The notes beneath the pieces are model-generated. The model saw nothing but the letters and a program-made list of their open reading frames with translations, searched no databases and had not been told where the DNA came from. A DNA stretch of 9,804 bases from Chloroflexota bacterium (lineage in GTDB: Bacteria > Chloroflexota > Dehalococcoidia > SM23-28-2 > RBG-16-64-32), in NCBI GenBank assembly GCA_005882715.1, contig VBEI01000108.1:1-9804 (forward strand), in the 5' to 3' direction. Shown piece after piece: positions 5,946-9,804 of the stretch. A program made the position numbers and the translations under genes. Numbering within the stretch: the stretch's first letter is position 1; the number at the start of each line of letters is the position of its first letter.

Positions 5946-6230
5946 GTGACTGACCGCAAGTCCCGCACCACGCCACGCCCCTTCGCCCTTCACTGGGGCC
6001 GCGGCGTGATCGCCGAAGAGGCGATCTTCGTCGCCGAGCACCACGAGCCGTCAATCCAGCTGCTCGAGTTCGAGGACGGCTCCGAGTCCGTCCGCTTCTG
6101 CTACTACGACCACACTGGCCGTTTCCAGCGCAGCCCCATGATCGTTGGGAAAGAGGAGATCGAGGGTATGCGAAAGGCGCTGGCGGGCACGCCGCGCCTA
6201 AGCGAGTTGTTGCGAAAGATGATCGCATGA
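5946..6230 (+). CDS. Small protein of unknown function inside the atp operon
   Basis: I do not recognise this 94-residue protein. It starts at GTG 5946 with GAGG at 5936-5939 six bases upstream, a good ribosome site, and ends at TGA 6228-6230. Residues 1-20 are basic and Pro/Arg-rich. Residues 21-67 look like a run of beta strands (VIAEEAIFVA, SIQLLEFEDGSESVRFCYYD, RFQRSPMIV). Residues 68-94 look helical (KEEIEGMRKALAG, LSELLRKMIA). There is no membrane segment, signal peptide or cysteine motif (a single Cys at 52). Codon use is like the atp genes, so it appears to be a native resident. A small cytoplasmic domain acting as regulator or assembly factor is conceivable from position between beta and epsilon, but nothing in the sequence shows this. 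Confidence 0.75.
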   Translation: MTDRKSRTTPRPFALHWGRGVIAEEAIFVAEHHEPSIQLLEFEDGSESVRFCYYDHTGRFQRSPMIVGKEEIEGMRKALAGTPRLSELLRKMIA

Positions 6231-6300
6231 TAGGAACGAGGAGCCTTAAAGTGAGTGGCAGGCGCCTCTGCCTCCCTGTTCCATGTTCCTTGTTCCTAGG
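6231..6300 (+). repeat. Heptad-armed inverted repeat before atpC
   Basis: The right arm consists of CTGTTCC, ATGTTCC and TTGTTCC (6276-6296) followed by TAGG. The left end begins immediately after the stop of the preceding gene with TAGGAAC (6231-6237), an exact inverted partner of GTTCCTA (6292-6298). Between them lies GGCAG (6257-6261) paired with CTGCC (6268-6272) across a 6-base loop. This is the same architecture as the other gaps, with a GTTCC word. Confidence 0.75.
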
Positions 6301-6308
6301 CCAGAGGC
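6264..6308 (+). promoter_or_regulatory. Possible masking hairpin over the atpC ribosome site
   Basis: GCCTCTG (6264-6270) is an exact reverse complement of CAGAGGC (6302-6308). The latter contains AGAGG (6303-6307), the best ribosome site for atpC, eight bases before its ATG at 6316. Pairing would hide that site and could lower epsilon synthesis, which is needed at only one copy per enzyme. The pairing competes with the heptad hairpin and with GGCAG/CTGCC, so several folds are possible. Regulation is inferred. Confidence 0.4.
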
Positions 6309-6315
6309 ATAGCCA

Positions 6316-6756
6316 ATGCCCTTAACCGTCGACATCGTCACCGCCGAGCGCCTCGTCCTTTCCGAAGAGGGCGTCGACGAAGTCGTCGCCCCCGGCATCG
6401 AAGGCGAGCTCACCGTCCTCCCCATGCACGCCCCCCTGCTGACCATGATCAAGCCCGGCGTCATGCGCATCAAGCGCGGCAACGACGAGACCGACATGGC
6501 CATCACCGGTGGCTTCCTCGAAGTCCGCGACGATCGCGTGACCATCCTCGCTGACGCCGCCGAGCGCGCTGAGGAGATCGACGTCGCCCGTGCGGAGGAA
6601 GCCCGCCGCCGCGCGGAGCAGCAGCTCGAGCGCCGCGAGACGGACGTCGACCTCGCCCGCGTCTCCGCCGAACTTCAGAAGGCGCTCATCCGCCTGAAGG
6701 TCGCCGAGCGCCGCCGTCGCCGCACCGGTACCCGTACAGGCCCGCCGGGCGTTTAA
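6316..6756 (+). CDS. atpC: F1Fo ATP synthase subunit epsilon
   Basis: The 146-residue protein joins gamma to the c-ring and, in many bacteria, inhibits ATP hydrolysis with its C-terminal helices. The N-terminal beta-sandwich is complete (about 1-85), with GIEGELTVLPMHAPLL at 27-42 and ITGGFLEVRDDRVTILAD at 63-80. The helical hairpin follows: helix 1 about 86-108 (Arg/Glu-rich) and helix 2 about 112-136. The tail RRRRRTGTRTGPPGV is basic and probably disordered. The start ATG has AGAGG eight bases upstream. The TAA stop forms part of an AAATGGG repeat word. Both domains are present, so it should be able to act as coupling subunit and possibly as inhibitor. Confidence 0.95.
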   Translation: MPLTVDIVTAERLVLSEEGVDEVVAPGIEGELTVLPMHAPLLTMIKPGVMRIKRGNDETDMAITGGFLEVRDDRVTILADAAERAEEIDVARAEEARRRAEQQLERRETDVDLARVSAELQKALIRLKVAERRRRRTGTRTGPPGV

Positions 6757-6825
6757 ATGGGCGATGAGTATAAGAAGTGAGGCGCTGGCCCGCCTCCCAA
6801 TAGACCCATTTCCCATTTCTCACTT
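6755..6825 (+). repeat. Heptad inverted repeat in the atpC-murA gap
   Basis: The right arm is exactly three heptads, CCCATTT, CCCATTT and CTCACTT (6805-6825), ending at the base before the murA ATG. The left arm has AAATGGG (6755-6761, overlapping the atpC stop) and AAGTGAG (6775-6781), exact inverted partners of those words. In the loop, GAGGCG (6779-6784) pairs with CGCCTC (6791-6796) across six bases. No T-run follows, so transcription probably continues. There is no Shine-Dalgarno sequence for murA here. Confidence 0.8.
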
Positions 6826-8100
6826 ATGACGCAGCGTAAATCGAACACGCTGCTCATCGAGGGCGGGCATCGCCTTCACGGCACTGTTGCCGTCAGTGGC
6901 TCCAAGAACGCGACTCTTGGGGCGATGGCCGCCGCCCTCACCGTTCCTGAGGACTGTGTTCTTCAGAACGTCCCCGACATCGGCGACGTCGAGCAGATGG
7001 CCCAGGTCCTCCGCAGCCTCGGCGCGAGCGTCGATTGGGCGGGCCAGCACGTCCTCCACATCAACGCCGCGAAGCTTCACAGCTCCTCGCCTGCGATGGA
7101 ATATGCCGGAACCCTGCGCGGCAGCTTCCTCGTGATGGGCGCCCTGCTCGGCCGCCTCGGCGAGGCCTCCTGCCCCCAGCCCGGCGGCGACGTCATCGGC
7201 CAGCGTCCGATCGATGTCCACCTCGCGGGCTTCGCCGCCCTCGGCGCCGAAGTCTCACGCGACGGCGAGCGCTTCATCGCCCACGCGAGCAAGCCCCTCG
7301 AAGGCGCCACCATCTTCGCCGATTACCCGAGCGTTCTCGGCACCCAGAACCTCATGCTCGCCGCCGCCACCGCCCGCGGCCGCACGCGGATCGTGAACGC
7401 CGCCGCCGAACCCGAGGTGCAGGGCACCGCCCAGATGCTCATTCGCATGGGCGCTCGCATCTCCGGCGCCGGCACGCACACAGTTGAGATCGAGGGCGTC
7501 GAGAGCCTGCGCGGCTGCGAGTTCGAGATCATCCCCGACCGCCTCGAGGCCGGCACCTACGCCGTCGCCTCGGCCCTCACGCAGGGCGAGGTCGAAGTGC
7601 GCGGCGCCTGCCCAGAGCACCTCGAGTCGCTCACCCACAAGCTGCGTGAGGCCGGCGTCCAGATCGAGATCCAGGGCAACACGGTATGGGCCCGCGGCGT
7701 GCCGGAGCTGCGCCCCCTCACCATACAGGCCCTCCCCTATCCCGGCCTCGCGACTGACCTCCAGGCGCTGGTGGCCGTCCTCCTCACGCAGGCCCACGGC
7801 GTCAGCTATATTCACGAGCGCGTGTTCGACAACCGCCTCCTCTACGCCGGCGAGCTGCGCAAGATGGGCGCCGACGTAGTGACGACCGGCACGACCACTG
7901 CTATCATTAGCGGGCCTACCTCGCTCCACGGCGCGCGCGTTCAGGCGCTCGACGTGCGGGCGGGCGCGGCGCTGATCCTCGCCGGCTTGGCCGCCGTCAG
8001 CGGCCGCTCGGAGGTAACGGACGTGTACCATGTAGACCGCGGCTACGAACGCCTCGACGAGAAACTGCGGTCGCTGGGGGCAAGAATCGAAAGGGTATGA
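6826..8100 (+). CDS. murA: UDP-N-acetylglucosamine 1-carboxyvinyltransferase
   Basis: The 424-residue enzyme transfers enolpyruvate from phosphoenolpyruvate to UDP-GlcNAc, the first committed step of peptidoglycan synthesis, in the cytoplasm. Length is normal and both inside-out alpha/beta barrel halves are present. Landmarks: SGSKNA with Lys27-Asn28, TLRGSFLVMG with Arg98, the active-site loop PGGDVIGQRPIDVH at 119-132, IPDRLEAGTY at 236-245, TDLQA with Asp311, FDNRLLYAGELRKMGA at 334-349, and DVRAGAALILAGL at 376-388. The loop has Asp122 where most bacteria have the catalytic Cys attacked by fosfomycin. Asp at this place is known in Mycobacterium tuberculosis and Chlamydia and gives natural fosfomycin resistance. 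The ATG has no ribosome site and abuts a heptad array. Alternative family member AroA is excluded by these MurA motifs. Confidence 0.95.
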   Translation: MTQRKSNTLLIEGGHRLHGTVAVSGSKNATLGAMAAALTVPEDCVLQNVPDIGDVEQMAQVLRSLGASVDWAGQHVLHINAAKLHSSSPAMEYAGTLRGSFLVMGALLGRLGEASCPQPGGDVIGQRPIDVHLAGFAALGAEVSRDGERFIAHASKPLEGATIFADYPSVLGTQNLMLAAATARGRTRIVNAAAEPEVQGTAQMLIRMGARISGAGTHTVEIEGVESLRGCEFEIIPDRLEAGTYAVASALTQGEVEVRGACPEHLESLTHKLREAGVQIEIQGNTVWARGVPELRPLTIQALPYPGLATDLQALVAVLLTQAHGVSYIHERVFDNRLLYAGELRKMGADVVTTGTTTAIISGPTSLHGARVQALDVRAGAALILAGLAAVSGRSEVTDVYHVDRGYERLDEKLRSLGARIERV

Positions 8101-8104
8101 GGCT

Positions 8105-8246
8105 GGAACCAGGAACATGGAACAAGGAACGAAGGCAAGCGCAAACGTTAATCATTTCCCAAGTTCCCAGTTCCTAGTTCCCAGTCCCCGGCCTTCAGTC
8201 CCTGGCACCTTGCTCCTGCCTCCTACCTCCCGGCTCCTCCCTCCCC
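8105..8246 (+). repeat. Large heptad inverted repeat in the murA-mreB gap
   Basis: The left arm is four GGAACNN heptads: GGAACCA, GGAACAT, GGAACAA, GGAACGA (8105-8132). After a 30-base core, twelve heptads run in unbroken 7-base register from 8163 to 8246 and stop at the base before the mreB ATG. The first three are GTTCCCA, GTTCCTA, GTTCCCA and pair with the GGAAC arm. Later ones drift to CTCC words (GCTCCTG, CCTCCTA, CCTCCCG, GCTCCTC, CCTCCCC). A fixed C-C pair near positions 4-5 holds through nearly all units. The gap has no Shine-Dalgarno sequence, promoter or open frame that I can support. Confidence 0.9.
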
Positions 8247-9275
8247 ATGTTCGGTAAGCGCATCGGCGTAGACCTCGGCACCGCCAACGTCCTCGTCTAC
8301 GTCAAAGGCCGGGGCATCGTCATCAACGAACCCTCTGTCGTCGCCGTCGCCCAGCGCGACAACTCCATCGTCGCCGTCGGCCAGGAGGCCCGCGACATGC
8401 TCGGCCGCACCCCCGGCGCCATCCAGGTCATCCGACCGATGCGCGAGGGCGTCATCGCCGACTACATCACCACGGAGGCCATGCTCCGCTACTTCATCAC
8501 CCGCGTCATCGGCCGCATCTCAATCGTCAAGCCCGAGGTCATGATCTGCGTGCCCGCCGGCGTCACCGGCGTCGAGCAGCGCGCCGTCCAGGACGCCGCC
8601 GAGGCCGCAGGCGCCCGCCGTCCCGCCAACATCATCCCCGAGCCTCTGGCCGCCGCCATCGGCGCCCGCATCCCCGTCAACATCCCGCAGGGCCATATGA
8701 TCGTCGACATCGGCGGCGGGCGAACCGAGGCCGCGATCATCTCCATGTACGGAATCGTCGTCACCGAGTCCGTCCGCGTCGCCGGAGACCGCCTCGACGA
8801 CGCCATCGCCAACCACGTCAAGCGCCGGCACAACATCATCATCGGCGACCGCACCGCCGAGGAGCTGAAGATCGCCATCGGCAGCGCCCTCCCCCTCGAG
8901 GAGGAGCTCACCTACCAGGTCCGCGGCCGCGACCAGATCAGCGGCCTCCCGCGCACCATCACCGTCACCTCCACCGACATCACGCAGGGCATCTCCGACT
9001 CCCTGCAGTCGATCGTCGGCGCCATCCGCTCCGTCCTCGAGCGCACGCCGCCCGAGCTCGCCTCCGACGTAGTCGACCGCGGCATCGTCCTCACCGGCGG
9101 CACCTCGCTGCTCCGCCACCTCGACCGCCTCATCACCCAGGAGATCGGCATTTCCTGCTACGTCGCCGACAACCCCCTCGAATGCGTGGCCATGGGCGCC
9201 GGCATCGCCCTCGACCATCTCGATCTAATCAAGCGCTCCATGCCCGCCGAGGGCGAGTGGCTGGTCAGCTTCTAG
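8247..9275 (+). CDS. mreB: Rod-shape-determining actin-like protein MreB
   Basis: The 342-residue protein is a bacterial actin homologue that polymerises under the membrane and guides lateral wall synthesis. Length is normal. The phosphate-1 motif GVDLGTANVLVYVKG is at 7-21, the connecting region has IIPEPLAAAIGA (129-140), phosphate-2 is IVDIGGGRTEAAII (152-165), and the adenosine motif is GIVLTGGTSLLRHLDRL (279-295). Three conserved places differ from most MreB proteins: the EE of IEEP is PE, the first Thr of GGGTTE is Arg159, and the third Gly of TGGG is Thr286. The N-terminus MFGKRIGVDLG is a few residues shorter than usual. The ATG has no ribosome site and directly follows a pyrimidine heptad array. 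mreC and mreD do not follow within the window. Filament function is likely but the ATPase may be altered. Confidence 0.95.
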   Translation: MFGKRIGVDLGTANVLVYVKGRGIVINEPSVVAVAQRDNSIVAVGQEARDMLGRTPGAIQVIRPMREGVIADYITTEAMLRYFITRVIGRISIVKPEVMICVPAGVTGVEQRAVQDAAEAAGARRPANIIPEPLAAAIGARIPVNIPQGHMIVDIGGGRTEAAIISMYGIVVTESVRVAGDRLDDAIANHVKRRHNIIIGDRTAEELKIAIGSALPLEEELTYQVRGRDQISGLPRTITVTSTDITQGISDSLQSIVGAIRSVLERTPPELASDVVDRGIVLTGGTSLLRHLDRLITQEIGISCYVADNPLECVAMGAGIALDHLDLIKRSMPAEGEWLVSF

Positions 9276-9300
9276 CTGTTCCGAGACATACAATCAGCCC

Positions 9301-9328
9301 GAAAACGGTGGTCAATCAATGCGTTTTC
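9301..9328 (+). promoter_or_regulatory. Inverted repeat just after mreB
   Basis: GAAAACG (9301-9307) and CGTTTTC (9322-9328) are exact reverse complements separated by 14 bases that include CAATCAAT. It starts 25 bases after the mreB stop. No T-run follows. It may be an operator-like site or an mRNA 3-prime hairpin. Confidence 0.4.
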
Positions 9329-9404
9329 CGTGTGTGGAGATCGATTGGTTTTGGCGGTCCGTTCGTGATTATTGATTGAGTCCGCTGCGATTTTTTCTTT
9401 TTGT

Positions 9405-9433
9405 CGCTCGGCCCGTTTGGGGCGGCGGTTTTT
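9405..9433 (+). terminator. Possible intrinsic terminator after mreB
   Basis: GCCC (9411-9414) pairs with GGGC (9420-9423) across GTTTG, with irregular extra pairing below it, and TTTTT follows at 9429-9433. The stem is short and imperfect, so this is a weak candidate. It lies about 135 bases after the mreB stop and would close the operon. Confidence 0.3.
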
Positions 9434-9501
9434 GTCTGATTGAGTGCGATTCATGAACGTGAGGCCGCGGGAACAATCAGACGTGCCGGAGCCGAATTCG
9501 T

Positions 9502-9526
9502 TTTGCAAAAAAGGTGTTTTTGCGAG
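9502..9526 (+). ncRNA. A/T-stem hairpin of unknown role
   Basis: GCAAAAA (9505-9511) and TTTTTGC (9517-9523) are exact reverse complements around AGGTG. Two wobble pairs and one A-T pair could extend the stem to ten. It is followed by further short stems such as CCTGC (9552-9556) with GCAGG (9566-9570) and GCAC (9586-9589) with GTGC (9596-9599). A run of local stems without an open frame may mean a structured RNA, but no known class matches. Confidence 0.2.
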
Positions 9527-9804
9527 CGGGCCGAGGCCGGGAATACGGGGCCCTGCGAGAGGCATGCAGGCTGCGCCGGAGGCAAGCACATTAAGGTGCG
9601 CGGTCATCTCGTGTTAAGGGTAGCGGAAAGCGGCGGGAAGTCTAATAGGGAACTGGCACTCACGACAGCAGCCGGTTTTGGTGAACTGAAATACTAGATT
9701 TCAGGTATGTATGGGCCGCTAGACGGGCCATCCGGATCAGCTCGGTGGCACGCAGGGCTGCCCGAAGCGGTTGGCTATCAGGACAATATCGCCGATGACG
9801 TCGA

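Larger units (their letters stand above)
9291..9480. repeat. Recurrent CAATCA / TGATTG words downstream of mreB
   Basis: CAATCAG occurs at 9291-9297 and 9474-9480, CAATCAAT at 9313-9320, ATTGATTG at 9371-9378 and CTGATTG at 9436-9442. CAATCAAT/ATTGATTG is an exact 8-base inverted pair; CTGATTG/CAATCAG (9436-9442, 9474-9480) is an exact 7-base inverted pair. TGATTGAGT is directly repeated at 9373-9381 and 9437-9445. Five copies in 190 bases of otherwise high-GC DNA look non-random. They could be protein-binding sites or parts of a folded RNA. Confidence 0.5.
9276..9804. other. Right-hand region without a confident gene
   Basis: No reading frame here resembles a known protein. The first 180 bases are less GC-rich than the genes, with T-tracts at 9391-9402. 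A TTG-initiated frame at 9440-9697 (85 codons) lacks a ribosome site and protein-like composition. At the right edge three frames remain open and too short to judge: + strand from ATG 9707 (starting MYGPLDGPSGSARW), and - strand frames ending at TGA 9737-9739 (…IVLIANRFGQP…) and TGA 9660-9662. One of these may be the end or beginning of a gene beyond the window. Several small inverted repeats are listed separately. I recognise no rRNA, tRNA, RNase P, tmRNA or riboswitch consensus. Confidence 0.6.

Noticed and set aside
6779..6796. GAGGCG/CGCCTC hairpin as an intrinsic terminator after atpC
   Set aside because: No T-run follows and murA starts 30 bases later, so termination here is not supported.
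7255..8118. 287-codon open frame on the - strand over murA
   Set aside because: Shadow of murA codons, rich in Ala/Gly/Glu with no recognisable motif. The same applies to the long - strand frames over atpA, atpG and mreB.
231..8246. CRISPR array as an explanation for the regular repeats
   Set aside because: Units are seven bases, tandem and without spacers; no cas genes are present.
9440..9697. 85-codon + strand frame starting TTG
   Set aside because: No ribosome site, a rare start codon, composition unlike the other proteins, and it runs through the hairpins of the region.
9707..9804. Possible start of a + strand gene at the right edge, and two - strand frames open from the edge
   Set aside because: Only 22 to 48 codons are visible in each and they conflict with one another. 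I cannot choose without sequence beyond 9804.

Overview
The window is a high-GC bacterial segment with every confident gene on the + strand. It holds most of an F1Fo ATP synthase operon followed by two cell-envelope genes. The order is atpF (C-terminal end only), atpH, a DinB-like gene, atpA, atpG, a four-helix-bundle (S23/TIGR02436-type) gene, atpD, a small unknown gene, atpC, murA, mreB, then about 530 bases without a convincing gene. Base composition and the run from ATP synthase into murA and mreB suggest a Chloroflexota (Dehalococcoidia-like) genome or metagenome contig. That assignment is inference, since no 16S or other taxonomic marker is present.

Region by region: bases 1-189 encode the end of the Fo b subunit. 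Bases 284-6756 encode delta, alpha, gamma, beta and epsilon of F1, so the peripheral stalk, catalytic head and central stalk are all supplied here. Three genes that are not ATP synthase subunits sit between them: a putative metal-binding DinB-fold protein translationally overlapped with atpH, a four-helix-bundle gene overlapped with atpG, and a 94-residue unknown. MurA (first committed step of peptidoglycan synthesis) and MreB (actin-like organiser of wall synthesis) follow in the same direction. MurA carries Asp where most bacteria have the fosfomycin-reactive Cys.

The most unusual feature is a family of degenerate seven-base repeats in six of the nine gaps or near-gaps between genes. On the top strand each site has a purine-rich arm upstream (for example GGAGCCA, GGAACNN) and/or a pyrimidine-rich arm downstream (CTCCTGA, GTTCCNN), so the arms can pair. 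The repeat word differs between sites, but the two arms of one site match each other. Between murA and mreB, twelve consecutive heptads end exactly at the mreB start codon. Between atpG and atpD the same kind of inverted arms enclose the lower-GC four-helix-bundle gene, whose two protein ends are translated from the repeats. At this site and at the atpA-atpG site, removing the sequence between two GGAG copies leaves a simple stop / AAGGAGG / ATG junction. I propose a heptad-armed insertion family, with one cargo-bearing and one short member, placed at Shine-Dalgarno sequences. This is a hypothesis from sequence pattern alone.

The last 530 bases are less GC-rich near mreB and contain several small inverted repeats and recurrent CAATCA/TGATTG words, with no recognised RNA family.
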